This document shows positions 9,021 to 16,849 of a stretch of DNA of 64,000 nt, piece after piece. The stretch's first letter is position 1. Every line of letters starts with the position of its first letter. This stretch comes from Merdiplasma sp905207905 (GTDB taxonomy: Bacteria; Bacillota; Clostridia; Lachnospirales; Lachnospiraceae). The position numbers and the translations under genes are program-made. The notes beneath the pieces are model-generated. The model saw only the letters and a list, made by a program, of their open reading frames with translations. It was not told the DNA's origin and searched no databases. The stretch spans positions 1 to 64,000 of the forward strand of contig CABRXX010000004.1 in NCBI GenBank assembly GCA_902475025.1, in the 5' to 3' direction.

Positions 9021-9668
9021 GTGGAGAGAAAAACAGTAATTGAAGTGGATCGTGTACATAAGAAGTTTAAAAATACAGAGGTGCTTAAGGGTGTCACTCT
9101 GCGCTGTGAAAGCGGTAAGATTTATGGATTGGTGGGGTACAATGGTTCCGGGAAAACAGTGTTGTTAAAGTGCATCTGCGGATTTTTGAATTATGAGGAG
9201 GGAGAGATACGAATTAATGAGAAAAAACTGGGGCGTGAGCTGACGATGCTGCCCTCCGCAGGAATTATTATTGAGGAGCCTTCTTTTCTGCGCAGATGGG
9301 ATGCGTATCACAATCTCAAATTTCTATATACGATTTGTAACCAGAATGATAAAGCGCATCTTTGCCAGGTGCTGCGTCTGGTGGGGTTAGATCCCGGATC
9401 GAGAAAGCCGGTGGGCAAGTATTCTCTGGGAATGAAGCAGCGGCTGGCCATCGCCCAGGCGGTGATGGAGGATCCGGATATTCTGATTTTAGACGAACCC
9501 ATGAATGGATTGGATAAAAACGGTATCCAACAGATGCGGGAGCTGTTTTTGGATATGAAAAGGAAGGGGAAGCTGATCTTGCTGGCCAGCCATAACAAAG
9601 AGGATATTGATGTGCTCTGCGATGAAGTGTATGAGATGGAAAATGGCCGGCTGGAGCGGATCCGTTAG
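9021..9668 (+). CDS. ABC transporter ATP-binding protein, module 1
   Basis: 215 residues from a GTG start behind GGGGAGC. Walker A is GYNGSGKTV (residues about 39-47), the signature KYSLGMKQR lies near residues 133-141, and Walker B is ILILDEPMNGLD. It powers the two permeases upstream. The first 125 residues differ at many positions from the paralogue at 54062, but from base 9408 to 9663 the two genes read identically. That mosaic is the mark of recent gene conversion or recombination between the copies. Confidence 0.92.
   Translation: MERKTVIEVDRVHKKFKNTEVLKGVTLRCESGKIYGLVGYNGSGKTVLLKCICGFLNYEEGEIRINEKKLGRELTMLPSAGIIIEEPSFLRRWDAYHNLKFLYTICNQNDKAHLCQVLRLVGLDPGSRKPVGKYSLGMKQRLAIAQAVMEDPDILILDEPMNGLDKNGIQQMRELFLDMKRKGKLILLASHNKEDIDVLCDEVYEMENGRLERIR
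9408..9663 (+). repeat. 256-bp perfect direct repeat (copy 1), 3' end of ABC ATPase gene
   Basis: Read base by base, 9408-9663 equals 54446-54701. The genes diverge immediately outside it: G/A at 9407 and G/A at 9664. Same orientation, 45,038 bp apart, so recombination between copies would delete the prophage and everything between. Confidence 0.9.
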
Positions 9669-9820
9669 AGGAAATAGAGCTTCAGTGTGCATTAGATGTA
9701 TGAGCAACTTTATTTTTGGACAATGATAACAAATTTGGTAGAAATTAATAAAAATCATTTCGGTGGTAGAAAAGTATAACATTCAATTAACTATCAGTGT
9801 TAATGGTCCTCGGAGACTTC

Positions 9821-9881
9821 ATGATTTACAGCGAGTTTTTCCGAATGGTAGAGGATAGGATCTGTAAAGAACGAAAAAAAC
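9821..9881 (+). pseudogene. 5' part of a short host ORF cut by the prophage
   Basis: ATG 9821 follows CGGAG. Twenty codons (MIYSEFFRMVEDRICKERKK) run to the prophage junction. Joining 9881 to 45054, with one copy of the AAAAC duplication, restores a 43-residue ORF whose stop at 45122-45124 overlaps the start of the exporter gene at 45108. It could be a coupled leader peptide or a small substrate peptide. It is too short for homology-based certainty and could be chance. Confidence 0.4.
9877..9881. repeat. Target-site duplication, left copy
   Basis: AAAAC directly before the prophage terminus, repeated at 45049-45053 after the right terminus. Five base pairs is the duplication length made by Mu transposition. 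Confidence 0.85.
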
Positions 9882-9910
9882 TGTGGACTACCAAAATAGA
9901 TGTCAAAAAC
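9882..9910 (+). repeat. Left terminal transposase-binding site (L1)
   Basis: Begins TGTGGACTACC and contains CAAAATAGATGTCAAAAAC (9892-9910), which matches 17 of 19 bases of the complement of 44998-45016. By position and similarity to the right end this is the outermost transposase site. Confidence 0.75.
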
Positions 9911-10008
9911 ATGGTCTTCACCGGGAAAGTGTGTAACAATATGGGAAAAGGCGGGAAATGCCGAAAAATCAAGGGATTTCCCGAATTAATAGTTTGAAAA
10001 TCCTCGTA

Positions 10009-10025
10009 TTTTGACATCTATTTTG
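10009..10025 (-). repeat. Inner left transposase-type site, inverted
   Basis: TTTTGACATCTATTTTG is an exact 17-bp inverted copy of 9892-9908, 100 bp inside L1. Mu left ends also carry further transposase sites inside the outermost one, separated by a bendable spacer; the equivalence is inferred. Confidence 0.6.
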
Positions 10026-10184
10026 ATAAACAAGAAAATTGTATAGACAATAATTGAAAATTTGAAATGAAATGGCAAGATAAGCGGAGATAATCCCTAG
10101 TTTATAGGAAAAATAATTTTCAGAAATATTTTTTAGAGAATTTTAGGGATTCTTCAGATCTTAAAAAAGCATGGAATTGTAAAA

Positions 10185-10332
10185 AGCGTTATAACAAAAT
10201 GTTATAGCGTTATTTTTTTGCGTTACAAGCGTTACAAAAAATGCAAAAAGCTAGGAAATATGGGCGTTACAGCGTTTTTCCAAGAAAGAAAAGTACGGAA
10301 AATTATAAAAGAAATCCTACAATTTGTAACGC
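10185..10332. repeat. GCGTTA(C/T)A motif cluster near the left end
   Basis: GCGTTATA (10186), GCGTTATT (10207), GCGTTACA (10220, 10229, 10264) and an inverted TGTAACGC (10325-10332) within 150 bp of non-coding DNA. The same motif recurs in mid-prophage at 26526-26564. The bound protein is unknown. Together with the repeats just below, this accounts for most structure seen in the gene-free stretch 9911-10477. Confidence 0.65.
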
Positions 10333-10333
10333 A

Positions 10334-10437
10334 GAGCAAGGGGACATTTTAGACCATGCAAAAAAATATGTCCCCTTGCCCATTTTATAGGCTTTTTCAA
10401 GAAAAAACGTGCATTGAGCAAGGGGACATTTTTAGAC
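10334..10437. repeat. GAGCAAGGGGACATTTT repeats with hairpin
   Basis: Direct copies at 10334-10354 and 10416-10437, each followed by TAGAC. An inverted ATGTCCCCTTGC at 10368-10379 pairs perfectly over 12 bp with the first copy. CCCATTTTA (10379-10387) and TAAAATGGG (about 10438-10446) form an outer inverted pair. It could fold as a nested structure ending the leftward repressor transcript, or be a relic of a REP-type element. Confidence 0.6.
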
Positions 10438-10477
10438 TTAAAATGGGTAAAAAATAACCCAAAAAAAAGAAAAAAAA

Positions 10478-10867
10478 TTAAGCGGTCTCGATAAACTTAT
10501 TTTGCTCTGAAAAGGATGATTTTGCCCCTCTTGATTTTCGTTTTAGTTTTAAATTAATCAGTTCGAGTATTTCTTCTTGATCGTCAAGGGCTAATTCATG
10601 ATAGCTATCAAGAAGTATTCTATCATTTTCAGAAAGTAGAGTTTCACTTTTGAGCGAAAACGGAGTTTCACCAAAGAGAATCCAATCAACAGAGCAATCC
10701 AATATATTAGCAAGTTTCATTAGTGATGGAGCAGAAGGAAGTTTTTCACCACGCTCCCAAGCACTTAAAATTCCTGTAGAAATCCCTGTTTTATCATGAA
10801 TTTGAGCTATAGTAATGCCTAAATTCTTTCGTCTTTCTTTTAATCTAATACCGATCATTTCTTCCAT
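10478..10867 (-). CDS. XRE-family prophage repressor
   Basis: 129 residues. A Cro/C1-type helix-turn-helix occupies residues 5-62 (IGIRLKERRKNLGITIAQIH, then GISTGILSAWERGEKLPS). A short acidic linker and a basic C-terminus follow, without a recognisable protease or sensor domain. AGGAGG lies upstream of the ATG on the minus strand. It faces away from the early genes, and the spacer between holds an inverted operator pair over the rightward promoter. It takes the role of Mu c but belongs to the XRE family, not the Mu c family. Confidence 0.88.
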   Translation of the reverse strand: MEEMIGIRLKERRKNLGITIAQIHDKTGISTGILSAWERGEKLPSAPSLMKLANILDCSVDWILFGETPFSLKSETLLSENDRILLDSYHELALDDQEEILELINLKLKRKSRGAKSSFSEQNKFIETA

Positions 10868-10891
10868 AGATCCTCCTATCTCCTAAATTAA

Positions 10892-10944
10892 ATAGCTCTA
10901 TTGTGAAAAAATGTATTGACATTTTCACTAAAGAGCTATATCAT
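10892..10944 (+). promoter_or_regulatory. Early promoter with inverted operator arms
   Basis: TTGACA at 10916-10921, 17 bp, TATCAT at 10939-10944, reading right into the early genes. Arms ATAGCTCTATTGTGAAAA (from 10892) and the complement of TTTTCACTAAAGAGCTAT (to 10939) flank and overlap it as a large inverted repeat. This is the expected place for repressor binding. A small ACGGCG/CGCCGT hairpin lies near 11010; the rest of 10868-11107 has no gene. Confidence 0.75.
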
Positions 10945-11107
10945 AAATTTAGGGTAAAAAATAACTCAGAATAAATTTATCATATCCATCCGGAAATCAC
11001 AACCGGAAACGGCGTTCGCCGTACAAATATGCCGATCTAAAGGCGATTAGAAAATATTTTTGCTGCTATTTTAAAAATTTTATATATCAAATTGGGGAGG
11101 TGAAAAG

Positions 11108-11341
11108 ATGCCTACTAAGGCCGAGCGTGAAAAAATCAATGGAGAAGAATTTAAAAGAATAGTATATGAAGATATTCTCAATCACATATCCAAGGCATTT
11201 TCCAGTCTGCTATATGACTTTCTTTATTTAGATAATTTTGAGGAATTAGTAGAGGAATACGCCAAGGATATGGAAAGAGCGATACAAACAGCGGTTAAAG
11301 AAGATAAAAGTAAAATCATCGAAATCAGAAAAAACCGGTAA
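11108..11341 (+). CDS. Small hypothetical early phage protein
   Basis: 77 residues, charged and helical (MPTKAEREKINGEEFKRIVY start, ending IIEIRKNR). GGGGAGGTG lies 7 bp upstream of the ATG. It is the first gene after the early promoter and converges, with a 17-bp overlap, on the DUF2513-like gene on the minus strand. No family recognised. Confidence 0.65.
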   Translation: MPTKAEREKINGEEFKRIVYEDILNHISKAFSSLLYDFLYLDNFEELVEEYAKDMERAIQTAVKEDKSKIIEIRKNR

Positions 11342-11705
11342 TTTTTACTTTTATAATTTCTGCTGCGATGTCATACAGAGTCTTTAAGGAAAAGGAACCA
11401 ATAGATTTTGCTACATCAAGAGTTTTGCACCAAACAGATTGATCACGAATATTTTCAAGAAATTGATGTCCGTCAAAAGTGAGGTCATCAATGGTGCTGA
11501 TACGGATAAGATTTTGTTTGGTGAATCCGGCATCAGATATTTTGATGTAGTTGCCTTCTGAAAGTTTGAGACAGGTATAGTATAGTTCTTCCTCAGAATA
11601 GGTGGGAAGTTGTTCATGTAAAGAAGGAAAAGAATAGCGGATGCCAAAAGGCTTATCTTCAAGGGCAAGCAGTACATCACGCACACAATTAGAATTTAGT
11701 TTCAT
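11325..11705 (-). CDS. DUF2513-like phage protein
   Basis: 126 residues. The start is set at ATG 11705, where GGAGGACTGTTTT precedes it; the open frame continues upstream to 11927 but without a ribosome site. The beginning MKLNSNCVRDVLLALED and the central LSEGNYIKISDAGF/TFDGHQFLENIR pattern match the DUF2513 family seen in Firmicute phages and islands. A winged-helix fold is plausible. It lies antisense to its early-region neighbours. Function unknown. Confidence 0.75.
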   Translation of the reverse strand: MKLNSNCVRDVLLALEDKPFGIRYSFPSLHEQLPTYSEEELYYTCLKLSEGNYIKISDAGFTKQNLIRISTIDDLTFDGHQFLENIRDQSVWCKTLDVAKSIGSFSLKTLYDIAAEIIKVKITGFF

Positions 11706-11781
11706 AAAACAGTCCTCCAAGAAATTAGTAATACGGTAATAATACCATACTGGAGGAAGGCGGACAAGAAAGGAAGGTACA

Positions 11782-11961
11782 ATGAAAAACGGAAAAAGAC
11801 CCACATTAAGGCAAAAGAAGATCATGAGAGCAAGTGGTCTGATACCGGAGAACTGGTTGGTCGTAAAAGATCTTGGTAGTGAGCTGCACGTAGTCAGCCG
11901 GATGTCTTTGAAAAAAATAGGGGGCAAGCCGAAACTGCGGAAACTGGAGGTAGTTGTTTAA
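11782..11961 (+). CDS. DUF6906-like small protein
   Basis: 59 residues, basic: MKNGKRPTLRQKKIMRASGL, then ENWLVVKD and a C-terminal basic end. This pattern is common in small phage and ICE proteins of Firmicutes (I recall it as DUF6906; not checked). AGGAAGG lies 5 bp upstream of the ATG. Divergent from the minus-strand gene at 11325-11705. Confidence 0.65.
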   Translation: MKNGKRPTLRQKKIMRASGLIPENWLVVKDLGSELHVVSRMSLKKIGGKPKLRKLEVVV

Positions 11962-11996
11962 AAAAGGAGAGCTGCGGTAACAGCTCCCCTTCGATG

Positions 11997-12182
11997 TCAG
12001 AACATATGATGATAATGCCAACCACTATCGCCGATTCTGACAATTGCGTGATACGTTTTATCAAAGAGTTTTGAGTGGGCCTCATACTCTGAGATTGTAT
12101 CACCGTCTTCCGGATGTTGGGAAATAAGTATCCAGTCAAGCTTTTCGTCGGCTGGTCCAACATCCATCGGATAATCACGCAT
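11997..12182 (-). CDS. Small hypothetical protein
   Basis: 61 residues (MRDYPMDVGPADEKLDWILI start, GWHYHHMF end). A strong GGGAGGTGA ribosome site lies 7 bp upstream of ATG 12182 on the minus strand, which rules out the longer open frame to 12368. Acidic, with His-rich C-terminus. No family recognised. It is divergent from the Ner-like gene at 12278. Confidence 0.6.
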   Translation of the reverse strand: MRDYPMDVGPADEKLDWILISQHPEDGDTISEYEAHSKLFDKTYHAIVRIGDSGWHYHHMF

Positions 12183-12277
12183 GGTAGTCACCTCCCTTCT
12201 GAGGGAGTACCCTGCAAAAGAATTGTAACATATCAAAAACGATAAAGAAAGAAAGTGTTTATAAAGGAAGTGATCAC

Positions 12278-12478
12278 ATGGCAGGGCAGAATACACTGAC
12301 CCCGCTGGGGAAAAAGATAAAGAAAAGATTAATTGACCTGAACATGACACAGCGTGATCTGGCAGCAATGCTGGGGGTGAATGCAGTGTACCTTACAAAG
12401 ATCATGAATGGGACACGGACAGGGGCAAAGTATAGAAAACAGATTGCTGAAATATTAGGATTTGATGACGCTGCATAG
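12278..12478 (+). CDS. Ner/Cro-like HTH regulator
   Basis: 66 residues, nearly all helix-turn-helix: IKKRLIDLNMTQRDLAAMLG, then VNAVYLTKIMNGTR. AAAGGAAGTG ribosome site. It sits directly before the transposase gene (11-bp gap), the position of ner in Mu, where it tempers early transcription. Role inferred from position. Confidence 0.8.
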   Translation: MAGQNTLTPLGKKIKKRLIDLNMTQRDLAAMLGVNAVYLTKIMNGTRTGAKYRKQIAEILGFDDAA

Positions 12479-12489
12479 GAGGTGATCGG

Positions 12490-14619
12490 ATGCAGGCAGC
12501 ACATGTAACGTTAGAAGAGGCGGCGGAGCTTGAGGGGATAAGCTACCAGACAATGAAAAAACGTATTCAGAGAAATGCAGGTCAATATGATGTTCAGATG
12601 AAAAAATCAGATAAAGGTGGTTGGGATATCGTATTAGTGTCAACTATGTCCCTGTCAAAAATGGCGCAGGCAGCTTTTGAACGGAGAGAAGCGGTGAAAC
12701 GAATTGCAGATACAGCCGATCAGGGTGTGGAAGTGGTAGAAGAAAAACCAGCACCAAAACGTCCCTGGTACGTGGATGCAGATTATGAATGGTATCAGCA
12801 CCAGTATAGTAAGAACTACTACAAAGGCATGGAGCTGGGGAATGTGGTACGGGAGTATATCAGCAATGTACCGAAGCATCATAAGGATCTAACCGTATGG
12901 ACAGAAGAGTATGCAAAGGAGCGAACCGGCAAGAGCGGCAGGACGTTCCGCCGGATGGTGGATGACTATATCACTGCATCGGCGTGGGCAGATCAGCTTC
13001 AGAAAGAAGATGGATGCAGCTATGATTACATCAAGGTGTTGGCGCTGTGCCGGAAGCCGAAGGAGGTCGGGTTGTTTCCCAGCATCCAGCCGGTGATGAA
13101 GCAGTGTATCAAGAATATCTGGTTTAATAAGGAATTTGCGCAGAACCGCCGGACAAGGGAAGACCTGTATGAGACTCTGCAGGAAGTTGCAGAAGCAAAG
13201 AGTTGGGATAAAATTCCGTCTTACCAGACGGTGGCTAGGTATATCACCTACCTGATGGAGCGTGAAGGAATGGCCAGCGCGCACCAGTATCAGAAAAATG
13301 GGGCTGTGGCATGGAAAAACCGCCAGATGGTGAAGCGGGCCAGAGATACCAAGAGCCTGCAAGTGCTGGAGATGGTGCAGGGCGATGAGCATACCTTTGA
13401 TGTGTGGGTGATGTATAAGACGCCAAGCGGGAAAGAGATCCCGATCCGCCCGAAGCTGGTCTGCTGGATCGACACCCGCAGCCGCATGATATTCGGGGAT
13501 GTCATCTGCAGAGATGCGAATGCACAGATCCTGAAGGAGAGCCTGATCAAGATGTTTTACGAAGATCTGAACGGATATGTGCCAAAGTATTTATACATTG
13601 ATAATGGAAAGGATTATACATCGAAAAACCTGATCGGAGTAGACCGGAAGGATCGGCATGATCCGAATGCAAAAGAAAAGTATTTTGATCTGGAGTGTGA
13701 TCGGAAGACAAGGGGGTTCTACCGGGATATGGGGATCTCTGACGTACATATTTCCATGCCGTATGAACCATGGACGAAGGGTCAGATCGAGCGTTCCTTC
13801 GGCACAGTGATCGAAAATTTTTCCAAGCAGTTTGCAAGCTACACTGGTACGCTTACCGGTTCCAGGACGGACGCCAAGGTGAACAAGGACATCAGGGCAA
13901 TGGCAGAGCGGGGGGAGCTGCTGACCATGGAAGAATTTTATGAGGAGTGGAAGAAGTACAAGGAAAAGTATATCAACCGGCAGCATAGCAGTCTGAGGCG
14001 GATGCAGGAAACGTACAAGACGCCAAAGGAGCTGTTTGAGAATGGAGAACGGTATATAAAGCCTGCTCCGCCCCGTAGCGTGGCAGTCATGGCGCTGATG
14101 AAGTCCGAGGAGGCGTATGTATACAATACGGGGATCCGCAGGAATGGGTATGACTACATGGCCTATGATCTTTGTCCATACATCGGTCGGAAGGTACAGA
14201 TCAAGGTAGATCCCTGGGATGTGACGGGGATTTATGTGATGGACGATACCGGAGCGCTGATCTGCCGGGCGGAAGCACAGGAGCTGTTAAAATTCGGTCG
14301 AGTGTCGGATCCGGTGCTGCAGGAACACAGGAGGATGCAGAACCGGCAGCTGCGGGATGTGCGTGAGCAGGTGGCAGAAGCTACAAGGCCCTTTGATCTG
14401 GAGGAAGCGACCGAAAACTACGGAAAAGGTATAGTAGGAGGCGTGAAGCTGACGATCGGCAATGAGCCGGTGCGGACGCAGAAGGTGGTACAGATGCCTG
14501 TTGATAAGCAGACAGTGCGCAACGCAAAGAAGCTCCGGCAGACGAAGGAAGCATCCGAATACATGAAATCACAGGCCCAGAAAGCGGTAGAACGGCTCAG
14601 GGCAATGGGGGAGAAATGA
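12490..14619 (+). CDS. Mu-type DDE transposase (MuA-like)
   Basis: 709 residues, close to MuA (663). Catalyses strand cleavage and transfer at phage ends. An N-terminal winged-helix type segment (LEEAAELEGISYQTMKKRIQ) is followed by a central helical DNA-binding region, a retroviral-integrase-type core with D299 (QGDEHTFDVW), D371 (YIDNGKDYTS) and E434 (KGQIERSFGT), then a beta-barrel and a basic C-terminus. The DDE triad is complete and the frame intact. The TGTCAAAAA-type terminal sites of the prophage are its expected targets. GGAGGTG ribosome site. Confidence 0.95.
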   Translation: MQAAHVTLEEAAELEGISYQTMKKRIQRNAGQYDVQMKKSDKGGWDIVLVSTMSLSKMAQAAFERREAVKRIADTADQGVEVVEEKPAPKRPWYVDADYEWYQHQYSKNYYKGMELGNVVREYISNVPKHHKDLTVWTEEYAKERTGKSGRTFRRMVDDYITASAWADQLQKEDGCSYDYIKVLALCRKPKEVGLFPSIQPVMKQCIKNIWFNKEFAQNRRTREDLYETLQEVAEAKSWDKIPSYQTVARYITYLMEREGMASAHQYQKNGAVAWKNRQMVKRARDTKSLQVLEMVQGDEHTFDVWVMYKTPSGKEIPIRPKLVCWIDTRSRMIFGDVICRDANAQILKESLIKMFYEDLNGYVPKYLYIDNGKDYTSKNLIGVDRKDRHDPNAKEKYFDLECDRKTRGFYRDMGISDVHISMPYEPWTKGQIERSFGTVIENFSKQFASYTGTLTGSRTDAKVNKDIRAMAERGELLTMEEFYEEWKKYKEKYINRQHSSLRRMQETYKTPKELFENGERYIKPAPPRSVAVMALMKSEEAYVYNTGIRRNGYDYMAYDLCPYIGRKVQIKVDPWDVTGIYVMDDTGALICRAEAQELLKFGRVSDPVLQEHRRMQNRQLRDVREQVAEATRPFDLEEATENYGKGIVGGVKLTIGNEPVRTQKVVQMPVDKQTVRNAKKLRQTKEASEYMKSQAQKAVERLRAMGEK

Positions 14620-14753
14620 GACGAATAGTGGAAAGAATGGTGGATATTGGGATCCGGCTCATTTGGATAGCCGTGGCTGCAGTGATGCTGCTGGTCTGCG
14701 CTCCGCTTTGGAGCATCGCAGAGCTGCTGCGGATATTGCAGGATGAGGATTAA
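14616..14753 (+). CDS. Single-pass membrane micro-protein
   Basis: 45 residues starting in an ATGA overlap with the transposase stop. MRRIVERMVDIG precedes one hydrophobic helix (IRLIWIAVAAVMLLVCAPLW) and an acidic tail. Translational coupling supports expression. Function unknown. Confidence 0.55.
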   Translation: MRRIVERMVDIGIRLIWIAVAAVMLLVCAPLWSIAELLRILQDED

Positions 14754-14795
14754 CAACAAAAATGTCAAAAAAACAGAGGAAAGGATGGTACTAAA

Positions 14796-15776
14796 ATGGA
14801 AACTACAGAAGTAAGAGAGGGAACGCCCAGCAGAATCGCACTGGCGGTTATTAAAAAGTTAGCAGAAATGAAGATGAATAAGGCGGAACTGGCCATCCAG
14901 CTTGGGGTGAGCAGATCCATGGTCAGCCAGTATCTGGCCGGAAAGTACAAAAGTGATCCGGCTGCACTGGAAGAAATGCTGCAAGATTTTCTGGAAGCGA
15001 ATGGTGTTCGAGAAACTTTTTCCGCTGATGATGACATAGAGCTGCAAGAGGAGCGGATGGAGCTGCCGCAAAAGATCGCCTATTATGAGAGCCGGGATTA
15101 CATGGGTGTCATGTCCGTGTGCCAGTCTTGCCAGGAGGATATGGGGCTTGGCATCATCATCGGGAAATCCGGGTATGGAAAATCCTACGCATTGCAGCAC
15201 TACGCCAAGATGCCGAAGGTGGTTTATCTGGAGTGTGACGATACGATGAGCTGCCGGGATCTGGTGGAAGCGATTGAGGGAAAGCTTGGGATACCAAAAG
15301 CATCCTCAGGAACGATCTGGAAGCGGGTGTGTCGGATCCGGGAATTTCTAAACGTGAACACAGGGTATTTGCTCATTATTGATGAAGCGGACAAGCTGAT
15401 CAATAAGTACACGGCAGCGAAAATGGAGATCCTGAGGGGGATTTACGATCAGGCGGATGTGGGGGTGGTGATTGCAGGGGAGCCGAAGCTGGAGATGGAT
15501 CTTCGCAACATGCTTGATCGCTTCGCTAACCGCATTGATTTCTTCTATAAGCTTGGAGGATTGGATCAGAAAGAGCTGGACGGTTATTTAAAGGGCTGGA
15601 AGGTATCAGAGGATGCAAGGCAGGAGTTAGCTAACCGGGCTTATCATTCGCGCAATGGCTGCTTCCGACTGCTGGATCGGACGCTGAATAACGTGCTGCG
15701 TGTGATGAAAAGCAGAGGGGTAACCGAAGTGACCACAGATATTGTCAATGAAGCATCTGGCATGATGCTGCTGTAA
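14796..15776 (+). CDS. MuB-like AAA+ ATPase, transposition target protein
   Basis: 326 residues. An N-terminal XRE-like helix-turn-helix (NKAELAIQLGVSRSMVSQYL, residues 28-47), as in MuB, precedes an AAA+ domain with Walker A GKSGYGKS (residues about 127-134) and Walker B YLLIIDEAD (about 190-198). It delivers target DNA to the transposase and provides target immunity. Follows the transposase as B follows A in Mu. Confidence 0.93.
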   Translation: METTEVREGTPSRIALAVIKKLAEMKMNKAELAIQLGVSRSMVSQYLAGKYKSDPAALEEMLQDFLEANGVRETFSADDDIELQEERMELPQKIAYYESRDYMGVMSVCQSCQEDMGLGIIIGKSGYGKSYALQHYAKMPKVVYLECDDTMSCRDLVEAIEGKLGIPKASSGTIWKRVCRIREFLNVNTGYLLIIDEADKLINKYTAAKMEILRGIYDQADVGVVIAGEPKLEMDLRNMLDRFANRIDFFYKLGGLDQKELDGYLKGWKVSEDARQELANRAYHSRNGCFRLLDRTLNNVLRVMKSRGVTEVTTDIVNEASGMMLL

Positions 15777-15801
15777 AAGGAACACAGAGAGGAGAAGAAG
15801 G

Positions 15802-16032
15802 ATGGAACAGATCAAAATCAGTATTACGGGACCGGACGCAGAAGAACAAACGGCGCGCCTGATGAAAGCAATCTATAAGACAATGGCACGGATGGACGGC
15901 AGAAACTGCCACATCACCATCAGCAGCCAGAGAGAGATACCGTCAAATGGTGAGGGAGAAATTGAGATCCCGAAGTTTCTGCAGGATAAAAGTAGACGTC
16001 AGCGCATTCCGGCATTGGGAAGGATGGGATGA
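15802..16032 (+). CDS. Hypothetical early phage protein
   Basis: 76 residues, with a beta-rich start (QIKISITGP), an amphipathic helix, a HITISSQ strand and a basic C-terminus. GGAGAAGAAGG ribosome site. It lies between the ATPase and GemA genes and stops one base before the next start. No family recognised. Confidence 0.6.
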   Translation: MEQIKISITGPDAEEQTARLMKAIYKTMARMDGRNCHITISSQREIPSNGEGEIEIPKFLQDKSRRQRIPALGRMG

Positions 16033-16033
16033 T

Positions 16034-16447
16034 ATGGGACAACAGGAAGCAACCATCCGAACGATATGGGGTATTGCAAAGAGTCCGGAACTCATGCTGT
16101 CCAATGAGGAGCTGCACCTTGTAGTGATGGCGCAGACCGGGAAGGAATCCTTGCGCAAGCTGACAAAGAAGGAGATTTCCAGAGTAGTCTATGTGCTTGC
16201 CAAGATGAAGGAGTCCTCTAAGAGCGGGAAGTCGCAAAAAGTGGAAGTTTATGGAACTGCTACGGCCAATCAGCGCAGGAAAGTCTACAAGCTGATGCAG
16301 GAGCTTGGCTGGAATGAAAAGCGGATCAATGGGATGTGCCGCCGGATGTATAAGATTGATCGTTTGGAGTGGCTGGATTACCTGCAGATCAGCAATCTGA
16401 TCGAAGCATTGAAAGCGATGATTGACCGGCAGGGTACGCAGTCATGA
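16034..16447 (+). CDS. gemA: GemA-like regulatory protein (DUF1018)
   Basis: 137 residues from ATG 16034 (the frame is open upstream, but the previous gene occupies it and AAGGATGGG sits before this ATG). The IRTIWGIAKSPELMLSNEEL start and the NQRRKVYKLMQELGWNEKRI segment match the GemA/DUF1018 family. In Mu, GemA alters host gene expression and DNA topology. Last gene of the transposition block. Confidence 0.8.
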   Translation: MGQQEATIRTIWGIAKSPELMLSNEELHLVVMAQTGKESLRKLTKKEISRVVYVLAKMKESSKSGKSQKVEVYGTATANQRRKVYKLMQELGWNEKRINGMCRRMYKIDRLEWLDYLQISNLIEALKAMIDRQGTQS

Positions 16448-16513
16448 AAATATGGTACATTGACAAGTGAATACAGTCAGCAGAAAAGTTTTTGAAAAAA
16501 AGGTGGAAAGCTA

Positions 16514-16542
16514 TTGACATACGGTGCACCGTATAGTATAAT
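16514..16542 (+). promoter_or_regulatory. Consensus promoter with palindromic spacer
   Basis: TTGACA (16514-16519), 17 bp, TATAAT (16537-16542). The spacer is occupied by a perfect 16-bp palindrome ATACGGTGCACCGTAT (16519-16534), so a dimeric regulator bound there would block polymerase. It drives the 43-residue membrane peptide at 16568. Confidence 0.85.
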
Positions 16543-16567
16543 ACAATCATAAGGAGGTGAGATACAG

Positions 16568-16699
16568 ATGAGCAACAGAAACAGGCGAAAGCCAAATATG
16601 AAAAAGTCCGACATCGACTTAAAGAGCTGGCTACTCGGAGCGATAACGGACTTGATCATCGGAATTATCTTATTAATTCTCGATAAGCTATTAAATTAG
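16568..16699 (+). CDS. 43-residue membrane peptide, candidate type I toxin
   Basis: A basic N-terminus (MSNRNRRKPNMKK) and an acidic turn (SDIDLKS) precede one hydrophobic helix (WLLGAITDLIIGIILLILDK). AAGGAGGTGA, an ideal ribosome site, is 7 bp upstream. Size, topology and the facing antisense promoter just downstream resemble type I toxins of Firmicutes such as TxpA, BsrG and Fst. No sequence match to those is claimed, and it could instead be a small regulatory membrane peptide. Confidence 0.6.
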   Translation: MSNRNRRKPNMKKSDIDLKSWLLGAITDLIIGIILLILDKLLN

Positions 16700-16700
16700 C

Positions 16701-16724
16701 AGAGAGGGGCGCAAGCCCTTCTCT
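16701..16724. other. Hairpin at the 3' end of the membrane-peptide gene
   Basis: AGAGAGGGGC and GCCCTTCTCT pair around GCAA. It is followed by A6 on the plus strand, so a U-run exists only for a leftward transcript. It lies where the sense transcript and the predicted antisense transcript would overlap. Confidence 0.6.
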
Positions 16725-16730
16725 AAAAAA

Positions 16731-16759
16731 ACTATAACACAAATGCTCATCTGTGTAAA
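16731..16759 (-). promoter_or_regulatory. Predicted antisense promoter facing the membrane-peptide gene
   Basis: On the minus strand: TTTACA (16754-16759), 17 bp, TATAGT (16731-16736). Transcription would start near 16725 and run through the hairpin into the 3' end of the peptide gene, giving a complementary RNA. Confidence 0.6.
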
Positions 16760-16849
16760 GTATGCTGTGGAAACTTGGAATCTTCTTTGTTACAATCGGA
16801 GTCATAAAATTGCTCATCTATTTTGTCAAAAAAGGGAGGAAGAATAAGA

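Noticed and set aside
5887..9668. Lactococcin 972-type bacteriocin locus
   Set aside because: The secreted proteins lack that family's pattern and the membrane proteins are two ABC-2 permeases plus a lipoprotein, not the usual 972 immunity set.
9892..10025. A 134-bp MITE with 17-bp terminal inverted repeats
   Set aside because: The same sequence recurs at the right end of the prophage in the orientation and spacing of transposase sites, so these are phage end sites.
10185..10446. CRISPR array
   Set aside because: The repeats are short, partly inverted and irregularly spaced, and there are no spacers of constant length or cas genes.
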